In this document: in pieces, positions 42,901 through 51,689 of the stretch
How the letters are laid out: every line of letters starts with the position of its first letter
Numbering within the stretch: position 1 is the stretch's first letter
NCBI GenBank assembly: GCA_902780935.1
Contig: CACZHP010000013.1
Span: forward strand, 43,021-107,020
Length of the DNA: 64,000 nucleotides
DNA from: an uncultured Bacteroidia bacterium
Lineage (GTDB): Bacteria > Bacteroidota > Bacteroidia > Bacteroidales > UBA932
Direction: 5' to 3'
The notes under the pieces: generated by a model
Database searches by the model: none
Told to the model about the DNA's origin: nothing
What the model saw: only the letters and a program-made list of their open reading frames with translations
Translations under genes and position numbers: made by a program

Positions 42901-43892
42901 TATCTGTTCTTCCTGGGGATGTTTAGGTAGTACATTGCCCCGATAGTGAGGGAGTTCATCTTCAGATAATGCTGATGTGCGCCGGCGAGGTGTATTCTCA
43001 GATTACGGCTGTTCCTGAGCGGGAACCAGTGGGCCGCGACACCGAAAATCCCGTTGTCCAGATTGGCGTTGTGGGTGTGCTCGAAACCGGCCCGGCCGAC
43101 AAATTCCCAGCGGTCAGACGGGTTGAACTTGGCCGTGCCGAAGATGGTCACTCCGTCGCGGAGGATGAAATCAGGGCTTCCGACCTTGTTGGTGAAGTCA
43201 GCCTGGAGAGTCCAGTCGCCAAGTTCCACCTGGTTGCCAAGGGTGAACATCCACTCATAGCCTCCGTCCCAGTTCTCGATCATGTTGCCGCTGTAAAGAA
43301 GGCTCACGGGACCATAATAACCCTGGTACTGGACTGAATAGGCCATGGCGTCGAAGGGACGCTCGCCATAAGGGGAACTGGTGGCTTGAAGGAACAGCCC
43401 GGTGTTTTCGGCGCTGTTCATCCAACCGGCCTTGAAGCCAATCTGGTAGCATTGGAAGTTGTTGAAGAGGGACGACATCATGTCCAGGTGGACATCGTAG
43501 TCGTATTCCTCAAGTTCGTAACCTCCGAATGTGATGACCTGTTTGCCTGCGGTGAGGATGAAATTGCCTGGGGCATACTCGAGGTAAGCCCAGTCGCACC
43601 AGTTCACTTCATCTGCCCGCCAGGTGTTCTGGTACAGGTACTTGGGCTCAGTGCTGAGCCAATGGTTGCAGACGCTGAAGGATAGTTTGTCGGTGATGTT
43701 GCCCTCGAAAAGAGAATAAAGTGAAGAATTGCCGAGAGTCGCCTCTTCGTATTTCCCATCATAGAACACCGGATTGTAGTCAATCCTAGGAATAATGGTG
43801 ATCCCGGCACTGGCACCGGAATCGTCAGCCCCTTGCGCCTGGGCAAGGGTGCAAAGCAGGATCGAAGCCGCTAAAACAACCAGTCTCTTCAT
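42900..43892 (-). CDS. Outer membrane porin-like protein heading the pot operon
   Basis: 330 residues with signal peptide ([12 protein letters not shown]). The alternating aromatic strands ([60 protein letters not shown]) and a C-terminal strand ending in [16 protein letters not shown] point to a roughly 14-18-stranded barrel of the phosphate-selective-porin kind. It has similar building blocks to the protein at 47455 (TAGKQ, GGYE, HWFPL). Its position as the first gene of the pot operon, joined to potA by a one-base overlap, implies it lets polyamines across the outer membrane, which is an uncommon arrangement. Confidence 0.78.
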   Translation of the reverse strand: MKRLVVLAASILLCTLAQAQGADDSGASAGITIIPRIDYNPVFYDGKYEEATLGNSSLYSLFEGNITDKLSFSVCNHWLSTEPKYLYQNTWRADEVNWCDWAYLEYAPGNFILTAGKQVITFGGYELEEYDYDVHLDMMSSLFNNFQCYQIGFKAGWMNSAENTGLFLQATSSPYGERPFDAMAYSVQYQGYYGPVSLLYSGNMIENWDGGYEWMFTLGNQVELGDWTLQADFTNKVGSPDFILRDGVTIFGTAKFNPSDRWEFVGRAGFEHTHNANLDNGIFGVAAHWFPLRNSRNLRIHLAGAHQHYLKMNSLTIGAMYYLNIPRKNR

Positions 43893-43952
43893 TTAAACCC
43901 ATAAAAAGTTATTTAGTTCAACTTGAGTCGCGAAATTAATAAAAAATATCGA

Positions 43953-45305
43953 TTATCTCTTATCCGTACGTATAATATTATGTACGACAGCGGTAGAGTC
44001 TTCCATGCGGAGACGAAGCCATTCCTCGACCTTGCCCAGCGTTTGGGCAGGGAGGGGTTTACTGGAGCTTGCGAGAACTATGGTCTGCTCCCTGACGTTC
44101 AGGCTGTCGTCCACCGCCGCTCCCTTGCCGATCGAGATGTCAAGGATCTCGGGATAGGAGTAACGGATCTCCTTGGCGATACGCTTGTAGTTGATCTCCC
44201 TTCCCTTCATGTCGCTTAACTCTTTCTCCAACTGCTTGATATGAGCCTCTTTCCGGGCGAGGTCGTCCTCCGCTCTCTCGTAGATTCCCTTGAGAATCAT
44301 GTCGGTGGATTTCTCGACGGAACCGAGGTCACTCTCCTTCACCCTCAGGCGACCGGCTTCTATCCCATGGGCCACAGCGGCCTGAGTGAGGGCACTTATC
44401 TCCTCCTCGCTCAGTTTGTTGCCGGCATAGTAAATGTCAACCGTGTGATCCTTTCCGCCGGATATGCTGTAGTCGTAGATGTATCCTTGGCTGAAAGCTT
44501 TGTTGGCGGAGACGAAAGCCTGGACATTCCGCTCGAAATTATTATCCCGGATCATCACCACCGCGCTCCAGAGACTCGGAACCATCACGCCGATGATGGC
44601 CATGGTCATCAAGGTCCTTGTCCTCTTCGTGACAGCGGGGGAGGCATATTCGGCTTCCTTGAACTTCAAGTATTTGGACATGATGTAGGTCGCCAGGATG
44701 ATGAATACGCAGTTGATCAGGAAGAGGAGCATCGCTCCCAGGAAGAAACGCGGGTTGAGCTTCGCGATACCGTAACCGGCAGTGCACAGGGGCGGCATGA
44801 GGGCTGTGGCGATCGCCACGCCGGCTATTACGGTGCCTTTCTCCTTGCGGCAACTCTCCAGCATCCCTGCAAGTCCGCCGAAGAAAGCGATGAGGACATC
44901 GTAGATCGTGGGTCGTGTCCTCGCGAGTAGCTCCGTGGGATTGACAAGGTTGAGTGGCGAGATAAGGAAGTATAATGATGCGGCCAGGAGGCTCACGATC
45001 ACCATGATAAGCAGGTTTCGCAGGCTTTCGGTCAAAAGTTTTGTATCGCTCGTGCCCATAGCCAGGCCTAGACCTATGATCGGGCCCATAAGGGGAGAGA
45101 TCAGCATGGCGCCGATGATCACCGCAGTCGAGTTGACATTCAAGCCGACCGAGGCGATAATCACAGAGAACGCGAGGATCCAGACGTTCGGGCCGCGGAA
45201 ATAAATCCCGCCCCGAATCTTGGCTGACGCCTCGGAAGTGTCTATCTGATCACCGATATACACGACTCCTTTCAGCCATTTCTGATATCTGTTGGAGAAT
45301 GACAT
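43953..45305 (-). CDS. DUF389 family inner membrane protein
   Basis: 450 residues. The membrane core (WILAFSVIIASVGLNVNSTA, VIIGAMLISPLMGPIIGLG, GTVIAGVAIATALMPPLCTA, GAMLLFLINCVFII) is the DUF389/TIGR00341 hallmark. It is followed by a periplasmic-type soluble region and a coiled-coil (AHIKQLEKELSDMKG). The biochemical role of the family is not settled. It is not obviously part of an operon: the porin-pot genes lie downstream after a 60-bp gap on the same strand, while the DPP11 gene is divergent. Confidence 0.9.
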   Translation of the reverse strand: MSFSNRYQKWLKGVVYIGDQIDTSEASAKIRGGIYFRGPNVWILAFSVIIASVGLNVNSTAVIIGAMLISPLMGPIIGLGLAMGTSDTKLLTESLRNLLIMVIVSLLAASLYFLISPLNLVNPTELLARTRPTIYDVLIAFFGGLAGMLESCRKEKGTVIAGVAIATALMPPLCTAGYGIAKLNPRFFLGAMLLFLINCVFIILATYIMSKYLKFKEAEYASPAVTKRTRTLMTMAIIGVMVPSLWSAVVMIRDNNFERNVQAFVSANKAFSQGYIYDYSISGGKDHTVDIYYAGNKLSEEEISALTQAAVAHGIEAGRLRVKESDLGSVEKSTDMILKGIYERAEDDLARKEAHIKQLEKELSDMKGREINYKRIAKEIRYSYPEILDISIGKGAAVDDSLNVREQTIVLASSSKPLPAQTLGKVEEWLRLRMEDSTAVVHNIIRTDKR

Positions 45306-45328
45306 GTCAGTTCCTTCTATACAATTTG

Positions 45329-45336
45329 CTAATATA
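45329..45336 (-). promoter_or_regulatory. -7-like element of DUF389 gene
   Basis: TATATTAG, minus strand, 23 bp upstream of the start at 45305. Confidence 0.55.
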
Positions 45337-45347
45337 CAATAATTTCT

Positions 45348-45355
45348 TATTTTTG
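45348..45355 (+). promoter_or_regulatory. -7 element of S46 peptidase gene
   Basis: TATTTTTG, an exact TAnnTTTG match, 22 bp upstream of the ATG at 45378; divergent from the DUF389 promoter. Confidence 0.55.
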
Positions 45356-45377
45356 TACGCTTAAAACCGTTTATGAG

Positions 45378-47447
45378 ATGAAAAGAATCGTATTGTCCAT
45401 CCTTGCCATCGCCTCTTCCATTGGTATCGCCATGGCCGACGAGGGAATGTGGCTTCCCGCCCTTATCTCCCAGAGAATCGGGGACATGCAGGCGAAGGGT
45501 TTCAAACTCTCAGCCGAGGATGTCTACAGTGTCAACCAGGCTTCCTTGAAGGATGCCGTAGTGCTCTTCGGGGGCGGCTGCACGGGCGAGATCGTGTCCG
45601 ACGAGGGCCTGCTCCTTACCAACCACCACTGCGGCTACGGCTACATCCAGCGCCACAGCAGCGTGGAGCACGACTATCTCAAAGACGGTTTCTGGGCCAT
45701 GGACCGCAGCCAGGAACTCCCCAACAGGGGACTCTCCGTCAGTTTCCTCCAGCGGATGGAGGATGTGACCGACAGGGTCCTGAAAGGTTATTCTCCGTCG
45801 ATGAGCGAGGCTCAGAGGGATTCCGTTGTCAGGGTCAACTCCGGGGAACTTGTCCGTGCGGCGATGGAGGAAGGGAAAGGCCTGAGGGCCAGCGTCGAGG
45901 CACTGTATTACGGCAACCAGTATTTCCTCTTCGTTTTCAAGATCTACCGCGACGTGAGGCTCGTGGGTGCTCCGCCGTCCTCGATCGGAAAGTTTGGAGG
46001 CGACACCGACAACTGGATGTGGCCCCGCCACACCGGTGATTTCTCGATATTCAGGGTCTATGCCGACAAGGACAACGAGCCTGCCGAATATTCCGAGGAC
46101 AATGTCCCTTACCACCCGAAGAGGTCTTTCAAGATCTCCCGCAAGGGGGTAAAGGAGGGTGACTTCACCTTCGTCTATGGCTGTCCGGGAAGCACCAAGG
46201 AATATGTGATGAGCGAGGAGGTCAAATACACCGCCGAGGTCTCCGACCCCCAGAAGATCGACCTGCGTACGAAGAGACTCGACATCCAGAAGAAGTACAT
46301 GGGCGCCAGCCAGGCCGTGAGGATCCAGTACTCCTCCAAGAACGCCGGCATCTCCAACGCCTGGAAGAAATGGCAGGGAGAGGTGAAAGGAATCCGGAAG
46401 ATGAACACTGTCGCCGTCAAGCAAGAGTTTGAGAAGAAGTTTAATAAATGGGCGGAAGGTACTGAGTATGAGGGTCTTGTAGATAAGATTGGAAACCTTT
46501 ATGCCGAGCGAAACCCCTATTTCCGCGCCTCTGAATACTATTCCGAGACGGTCAGGACTATCGAGATCCTGAATTTCGCCTCCGGGGTTGTCTCCACCGT
46601 CGAGAGGAAAAGACCGGTCGAGGCACAGGCGGAGTCTTTCTTCAAGGATTATTACCAGCCGATAGACGAGGAGACTTTCGTGGCGATGCTCGAGGCTTTC
46701 GACCAGCGGATGGAGGACCGGTTCAAACCTGCGTATTTCAAGGAGAAACTCGCCGAGTACGGAAGCGTAAAGGCGTGGAAGGACGATTTGTTCAAGCGGA
46801 CCGTGTTTACGGATAAGGCCAAGGTCTCGAAACTCACAGAGGCTGATCTCCAGTCGCTTTACGCCGATCCCGCCTATGAGCTCCAGAGCGAGTTCGCCAA
46901 ATGGTTCGCCGAGGACATCCGACCTGTAGTCAACGACCTGAACGCGAAGATCCGTCTCGCCAACAGGGACTACATGAGGGGGCAGATGGAGTTCGAGCCT
47001 GACAAGGCCTTCTATCCCGACGCCAACCTGACCTTGCGGGTAGCTTACGGCCATGTCGAGGGCTACAGTCCCTTCGACGGCGCTTATTACGCGCCGGTCT
47101 CAACGCTCAAGGGCATCATCGAGAAGGATAATCCCGAGATATTCGACTACAACATTCCCCAGGCCCTCCGCGACATCTATGCACAGGGTGGGCATGACGA
47201 CCAGCCGGTCTGCTTCATCGCCACCAACCACACTTCGGGAGGCAATTCAGGCTCGCCGGTCATCAACGCTGACGGCAACCTTATCGGTATCAACTTCGAC
47301 CGTGTCTGGGAAGGCACCATGAGTGACATCGTGTTCGATCCTGATGTCTGCAGGAATATCTCCATTGACATCCGTTACCTCCTTTTCGTTGTCGACAAGA
47401 TAGGACATGCCTCCTACTTGTTTGATGAGATGAATTTCGCTGATTAG
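45378..47447 (+). CDS. dpp11: S46 dipeptidyl peptidase, DPP11 type (Asp/Glu specific)
   Basis: 689 residues with signal peptide ending ASSIGIAMA. Periplasmic S46 peptidases remove dipeptides from the N-terminus of oligopeptides. The catalytic His lies in LLTNHHCGYG (83-84) and the Ser in SGGNSGSPV (Ser624). Eighteen residues after the Ser is Arg642 (INFDRVWEG). By the constant 31-residue offset it corresponds to Arg673 of P. gingivalis DPP11, which selects acidic P1 residues; DPP7 has Gly there. This points to an Asp/Glu-specific enzyme. A porin-like gene follows 7 bp downstream, so peptide digestion and outer-membrane passage may be linked. Confidence 0.93.
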   Translation: MKRIVLSILAIASSIGIAMADEGMWLPALISQRIGDMQAKGFKLSAEDVYSVNQASLKDAVVLFGGGCTGEIVSDEGLLLTNHHCGYGYIQRHSSVEHDYLKDGFWAMDRSQELPNRGLSVSFLQRMEDVTDRVLKGYSPSMSEAQRDSVVRVNSGELVRAAMEEGKGLRASVEALYYGNQYFLFVFKIYRDVRLVGAPPSSIGKFGGDTDNWMWPRHTGDFSIFRVYADKDNEPAEYSEDNVPYHPKRSFKISRKGVKEGDFTFVYGCPGSTKEYVMSEEVKYTAEVSDPQKIDLRTKRLDIQKKYMGASQAVRIQYSSKNAGISNAWKKWQGEVKGIRKMNTVAVKQEFEKKFNKWAEGTEYEGLVDKIGNLYAERNPYFRASEYYSETVRTIEILNFASGVVSTVERKRPVEAQAESFFKDYYQPIDEETFVAMLEAFDQRMEDRFKPAYFKEKLAEYGSVKAWKDDLFKRTVFTDKAKVSKLTEADLQSLYADPAYELQSEFAKWFAEDIRPVVNDLNAKIRLANRDYMRGQMEFEPDKAFYPDANLTLRVAYGHVEGYSPFDGAYYAPVSTLKGIIEKDNPEIFDYNIPQALRDIYAQGGHDDQPVCFIATNHTSGGNSGSPVINADGNLIGINFDRVWEGTMSDIVFDPDVCRNISIDIRYLLFVVDKIGHASYLFDEMNFAD

Positions 47448-47454
47448 CAAGAAT

Positions 47455-48444
47455 ATGAGGAAGTTTCTGGCTGGGATCCTGCTGCTTTGGATACCCGCTT
47501 TGGCGGCGGCACAGGAAGGGGTCGATAGGTTTTTCATGGACATGAGGGCCTCCTTTCACCAGGAAACTGAGGAAGGGGAGTACAAGAGCCAGGTGGTAGG
47601 GCAGTACCTCAATCTCCATCTTCTGGGTCATATTACCCCTAAGATTGATTACCGCATTCGCCAGCGGCTCAACAAGAAGGTCTTCGACGAACGGAACATG
47701 TTCAATGCCACCGACTTCATGTACCTGAACTGGCAGGCTACCGACCGCTGGAGCTTCATGGCTGGAAAGCAGACCGTCCTCATCGGCGGATACGAGTACG
47801 ACTCGGCCCCTATCGATGTGTATTACTACAGTCAGTTCTGCAACAATATCTACCAGTGCTTCACATTCGGGTTCTCCGCCACCTACAAATTCCTTCCAGG
47901 GCAAAACCTCATCGCACAGATCTGCAACTCCCCGCTGTCCCTGGGTTTCCAGAGCGTTTATGCCTACAACCTGGCGTGGAGCGGAAGCTTCGCTCCCTGG
48001 TGGCACACCATCTGGAGCGTCAATCTTGTCGAGGACCAGGACAAGAGACTTGCCAATTACATTTCCCTTGGGAACCGTTGGACCTTCGGGAATGTCCTGC
48101 TGGACCTGGACGTGATGAACAGGGCCGGGATCAGCCAGAGGGATTTCCTCTTCGAGGACATGTCGTTCATATCCAAGTTCATCTGGAGCATTGACAACTG
48201 GAATATCTGCGCCAAGGCAGGTTATGAGTTCAACAGGGCCCAGAACATCGATGCCCAGGGAAGGGCGTACGATCTTGTGATTGCCCCTGGGACTGAGTAT
48301 TTCTACGCTGGCGCCGGTCTCGAGTGGTTTCCTCTCCACAAAGACAACCTCAGGCTCCACGCCGTATATTACAGAGACAATTCCGCCCGCAAGAACAACC
48401 TTGAGATCGGCGTTACCTGGCGGGCGGATATCATCAAGAAGTAA
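47455..48444 (+). CDS. Outer membrane porin-like beta-barrel protein
   Basis: 329 residues with signal peptide (ILLLWIPALAAAQ). Repeated amphipathic strands (YLNLHLLGHITPKIDYRIRQ, FMYLNWQATDRWSFMAGKQT, WNICAKAGYEFNRAQNID) and a short final strand (NLEIGVTWRADIIKK) suit an outer-membrane barrel in the OprP/PorP-like group. It is similar in style to the pot-operon porin at 42900. Lying 7 bp after the DPP11-type gene, it could be a channel for acidic peptides or dipeptides, or simply be co-expressed. The family is not certain. Confidence 0.72.
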   Translation: MRKFLAGILLLWIPALAAAQEGVDRFFMDMRASFHQETEEGEYKSQVVGQYLNLHLLGHITPKIDYRIRQRLNKKVFDERNMFNATDFMYLNWQATDRWSFMAGKQTVLIGGYEYDSAPIDVYYYSQFCNNIYQCFTFGFSATYKFLPGQNLIAQICNSPLSLGFQSVYAYNLAWSGSFAPWWHTIWSVNLVEDQDKRLANYISLGNRWTFGNVLLDLDVMNRAGISQRDFLFEDMSFISKFIWSIDNWNICAKAGYEFNRAQNIDAQGRAYDLVIAPGTEYFYAGAGLEWFPLHKDNLRLHAVYYRDNSARKNNLEIGVTWRADIIKK

Positions 48445-48455
48445 GAGGAGATCTT

Positions 48456-49163
48456 CTAGTCCGTGGCTTCGTAGTGGCCGTCGTCCCCGGCCTCGGCCAG
48501 GTCGATGGCGGCGTTGTAAACCTCGATCAATTCTTTTGGTAGGACCTTCCTCACTGACTCGACAAAGAGGTCGTCAATGCCGAACAGGATGGCATAGACG
48601 ACATATTCGGCCATATTGCCGTCTCCTGGCAATATGGTGTCCTTGCCTTCCTTGACATCCTTCAGGTAATTACGTAACGAGATCAGCCTGCGGGCGTCTT
48701 TCGCTCCGGCGTCGTTGAGAGTCGACACGATCAGGCCTTCCTTCTGGATATAGCCCCTCTTCTTGAACCAGTCTTTCTGGGCGGCAAAGAGGTCGCCGCT
48801 ATTCGGCACCTTTTTGAAGTTGGAATAGAAAGCCCTCTTTACATCGTCGCGGCTCCAGATCACATGGTCGTCCCCAGCGGCTTGGGTGAACAGGGCGTAA
48901 TAGTTCTTCTCGGCCTTGCCCTTGGGGGCCGGCATGTCAGCGAATACGAGTCTCCCGTCCTCGAATCTGAGCCTTCCCTCGTTATACCATCTCACCAGAT
49001 AGGCGGCTGGAAGTGACTTGCTGAAACTCGGGGTCGCGAACGTCTTCTCGTAGGTTAGGATATATGTGGCGGCCACGAGGTTTCCCTCCAGGGGAATGTC
49101 CTTGGTCCGCTCATCTATCTTCCTTGTCCCGAAAAGAGACTTATTATAGCCGCCAAATAACAT
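48456..49163 (-). CDS. Conserved cytoplasmic protein of unknown function
   Basis: 235 residues, no signal peptide or transmembrane segment. The start ATG overlaps the stop of the TIM-barrel lipoprotein by one base (TAATG). Recognisable only as a predicted helix-rich protein (SLPAAYLVRWYNEGRLRFED, KDWFKKRGYIQKEGLIVS, MAEYVVYAILFGIDDLFVES). The last part recalls the cytosolic C-terminal domain of DUF2207-type proteins, in which a membrane portion is normally fused, but this is a weak impression. It ends 11 bp from the convergent porin gene. Confidence 0.68.
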   Translation of the reverse strand: MLFGGYNKSLFGTRKIDERTKDIPLEGNLVAATYILTYEKTFATPSFSKSLPAAYLVRWYNEGRLRFEDGRLVFADMPAPKGKAEKNYYALFTQAAGDDHVIWSRDDVKRAFYSNFKKVPNSGDLFAAQKDWFKKRGYIQKEGLIVSTLNDAGAKDARRLISLRNYLKDVKEGKDTILPGDGNMAEYVVYAILFGIDDLFVESVRKVLPKELIEVYNAAIDLAEAGDDGHYEATD

Positions 49164-50104
49164 TACATCAAGTCTTTGGACTTAAGCCACTCCACGCTCT
49201 TGGCGACTCCGCCGAGGCGGTCAAGACCCATGCTGGGCTCATCCTGCTCGATGCAAAGCCACTTGACACCTGTTTCCATAGCGGTGAGGATGATCTTCTC
49301 CATGTCCATCTGGCCGGAACCCATAGGCCTGTACTCGAACCATCCGCCCTCGTCTTTCATCGAGTTGTCGGTGTTGACGCCGATAAGGGCATAAGGGGCC
49401 GAGCTCAACTTGCCCTCCAGTTTGTAATCCTTGGCGTGGATGATAGGAGTGCCGCCGTTGCCATATTTCTTAAGAGTCTCGCACACGTCGAATCCGGCAT
49501 AGTCGCACCAGCAGCAGTCCAGTTCATTCTGGAGATTCTCGCGGGAGTTCCCGGCGAAGATCTCGTCGTAGCCCACCTTCCCGTCGGGGAGTTTCACGAA
49601 CTCGAAGTCGTGGTTGTGATAGAGAAGCTGGAATCCGGCCTCGCGGACCTTGGCTCCGACCTCTCCGATCTTGGCGACGGTAGCCTTGAACTGCTCAGGA
49701 TCCACTCCGGGGCGGCTGGCCTCGTCCATGTACGGGAACACGATGTACTGGACGCCGAGGATGGTGTTCTCCTCGATGACCTTGTCAATGTCGTTAATCA
49801 TCTGGTCGAAAGGCACATGGTTGGAGAAGGGGACCAGCCCCAGCTCAGTGCACCAGCGCTTGACTTGGACCACGGAATTGCCGTAGTACTCTCCGTAGAA
49901 CTCGACTCCCACGATGCCCATCTCGCTGATCCTCTTGAGGGTGCCGTAAAAGTCGGCCTCAAGGTCGGTGCGGACGCTGTAGAGCTGGACTCCGACAGGG
50001 AGTTTCTTGGGGAAGACAGTCTTTGTCTCTTTCTTGCCGCAGCATCCGGCAAGGAGAAGGACGGCCGCCGCCGCGGCCAAAATCTTCATCGCAGTATTCT
50101 TCAT
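49163..50104 (-). CDS. Lipid-anchored xylose-isomerase-like TIM barrel (sugar phosphate isomerase/epimerase)
   Basis: 313 residues. Lipobox LLLAGC (Cys21), then a TIM barrel of the AP-endonuclease-2/xylose-isomerase-like family: GVQLYSVRTDLEADFYGTLK, GVEFYGEYYG, YIVFPYMDE, LLYHNHDFEF (metal His), DCCWCDYAGFD and HAKDYK. Members isomerise or epimerise sugars and inositols using a divalent metal. A lipoprotein version in Bacteroidetes would work in the periplasm. It is translationally coupled to the unknown gene downstream. ATG at 50089 is an alternative start. A TATATTAG element lies 25 bp upstream. Confidence 0.87.
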   Translation of the reverse strand: MKNTAMKILAAAAAVLLLAGCCGKKETKTVFPKKLPVGVQLYSVRTDLEADFYGTLKRISEMGIVGVEFYGEYYGNSVVQVKRWCTELGLVPFSNHVPFDQMINDIDKVIEENTILGVQYIVFPYMDEASRPGVDPEQFKATVAKIGEVGAKVREAGFQLLYHNHDFEFVKLPDGKVGYDEIFAGNSRENLQNELDCCWCDYAGFDVCETLKKYGNGGTPIIHAKDYKLEGKLSSAPYALIGVNTDNSMKDEGGWFEYRPMGSGQMDMEKIILTAMETGVKWLCIEQDEPSMGLDRLGGVAKSVEWLKSKDLM

Positions 50105-50128
50105 CTTGGTCAGTTTTTAATGTTTATG

Positions 50129-50136
50129 CTAATATA
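50129..50136 (-). promoter_or_regulatory. -7-like element of TIM-barrel lipoprotein operon
   Basis: TATATTAG on the minus strand, 24 bp upstream of the start at 50104 and next to the stop of the DUF1846 gene. Confidence 0.5.
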
Positions 50137-50137
50137 A

Positions 50138-51616
50138 CTATTTTTCCTGGTCTTTTATCTTCCTTCCCGGATCGCAGGTCAATCCGATCCCGAGTTTGCT
50201 GAAGGTCTTCCGGTCCACCTCGCTGAGCATCACTGTCGAATGTACCTGGGCTCCGGCCAGGTTGGGGAGCTGGTCGATCGCCATCTTGCAGTTCTCGTCG
50301 ATGAGGCTCATCATCGAGATCGCTACCAGAACCTCGTCGGTGTGGAGCCTGGGATTCTTGCCGTGGAGATAGGTGACTTTAGTCTTCTGGATGGGCTCGA
50401 TCATGGTCTGGGGAATCAGCTTGACGTTATGGGCGATGCCGGCCAGATGTTTAAGCGCGTTGAGCAGCAGGGCCGCACTGGGACCCAGCAGGGAGCTGGT
50501 CGCTCCGGTGAGGATTGTCCCGTCGCTGAGCTCCATGGCGGCGGTGGCGACACCGGCCTCCTCCAGCCTCTCTTTGGCGGCGACTGTCGATTTGCGGTAG
50601 GCCGTCGTGATCTTGGCTTTTTTCATCAGGAGGGCCAGTTTATTGACCTCATCCTCGGTCGCTTTCCCGTCGGCGAAATCGCAGAGAGCCTTGTAGTAGC
50701 GCCGGATTATCTCCTGGAGCGAGGCCTCCCGGCAGACCTCATCGTCGCTGATGCAGAAGCCTACCATGTTGACACCCATGTCGGTGGGGGACTTGTAGGG
50801 CGAGTAGCCGTAGATGTCGTCGAAAAGGGCGTTCATCACCGGGAATATCTCCACGTCGCGGTTGTAGTTGACCGCGGTCTTCCCGTACGCCTCGAGGTGG
50901 AAGGGATCGATCATGTTGACATCCTCGAGGTCGGCCGTGGCCGCCTCGTAAGCCAGGTTCACGGGATGGTTCAGGGGAAGGTTCCAGATGGGGAAGGTCT
51001 CGAATTTGGCGTAACCGGCCTTGATGCCCCTGCGGTTCTCCTGGTAGAGCTGGCTCAGGCAGACAGCCATCTTCCCGCTGCCGGGGCCGGGGGCGGTCAC
51101 GACGACAAGCGGCTTAGTGGTCTCGACATAGTCGTTACGTCCGAACCCTTCCTCAGAGTCGATCAGGGCGACGTTGTGGGGGTAGCCTTCGATGGTGTGG
51201 TGGTAATACACCCTGATCCCCATGTTCTCGAGGCGCTTGCGGTAGGCCTCGGCGCTGGACTGGCCGTTGAAGTGGGTGATGACCACGCTGTTGACGCTCA
51301 GACCTCTTTCCATGAACTCCTCCCTGAGGCGAAGGACATCCATGTCGTAGGTGATGCCGAGGTCGCTGCGGACCTTGTTTTTCTCGATGTCGACAGCGCT
51401 GATCACGATAATGATTTCGGCGTCGTCTTTCATCTGCATGAGCATCTTCAACTTACTGTCCGGCTCAAAACCGGGGAGGACCCGGCTGGCGTGATAGTCG
51501 TCGAATAGCTTGCCTCCGAATTCCATGTAGAGCTTGTCGCCAAAGGCGGCGATGCGTTCCCTGATGTGTTCTGATTGGATTTTGAGGTATTTCCCGTTGT
51601 CGAACCCGTATCTCAT
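50138..51616 (-). CDS. DUF1846 domain-containing protein
   Basis: 492 residues. The N-terminus MRYGFDNGKYLKIQSEHIRE, the VVTAPGPGSGKMAVCLSQLY nucleotide-binding-like loop and VGFCISDDEVCREAS are family typical of DUF1846 (PF08903). These are cytoplasmic proteins with a P-loop-like N-terminal domain, often seen in Firmicutes and Bacteroidetes anaerobes; the function is not established. It is monocistronic here: a TAATTTTG promoter lies 27 bp upstream, and the following promoter and gene are on the same strand but separate. Confidence 0.9.
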   Translation of the reverse strand: MRYGFDNGKYLKIQSEHIRERIAAFGDKLYMEFGGKLFDDYHASRVLPGFEPDSKLKMLMQMKDDAEIIIVISAVDIEKNKVRSDLGITYDMDVLRLREEFMERGLSVNSVVITHFNGQSSAEAYRKRLENMGIRVYYHHTIEGYPHNVALIDSEEGFGRNDYVETTKPLVVVTAPGPGSGKMAVCLSQLYQENRRGIKAGYAKFETFPIWNLPLNHPVNLAYEAATADLEDVNMIDPFHLEAYGKTAVNYNRDVEIFPVMNALFDDIYGYSPYKSPTDMGVNMVGFCISDDEVCREASLQEIIRRYYKALCDFADGKATEDEVNKLALLMKKAKITTAYRKSTVAAKERLEEAGVATAAMELSDGTILTGATSSLLGPSAALLLNALKHLAGIAHNVKLIPQTMIEPIQKTKVTYLHGKNPRLHTDEVLVAISMMSLIDENCKMAIDQLPNLAGAQVHSTVMLSEVDRKTFSKLGIGLTCDPGRKIKDQEK

Positions 51617-51643
51617 AAGATGTGTTGAATTGAATACGGGTTA

Positions 51644-51651
51644 CAAAATTA
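51644..51651 (-). promoter_or_regulatory. -7 element of DUF1846 gene
   Basis: TAATTTTG on the minus strand matches TAnnTTTG, 27 bp upstream of the start at 51616. Confidence 0.5.
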
Positions 51652-51689
51652 AAAAATAATTCCGATATTTATAAGAATAATTTTTGCGA

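Noticed and set aside
45510-47054. 514-codon minus-strand open frame
   Set aside because: It is antisense to the well-supported S46 peptidase gene and has no recognisable domain; long shadow frames are common in G+C-rich codons.
50240-51508. 422-codon plus-strand open frame
   Set aside because: Antisense to the DUF1846 gene; low-complexity Val/Asp/Gly composition typical of shadow frames.
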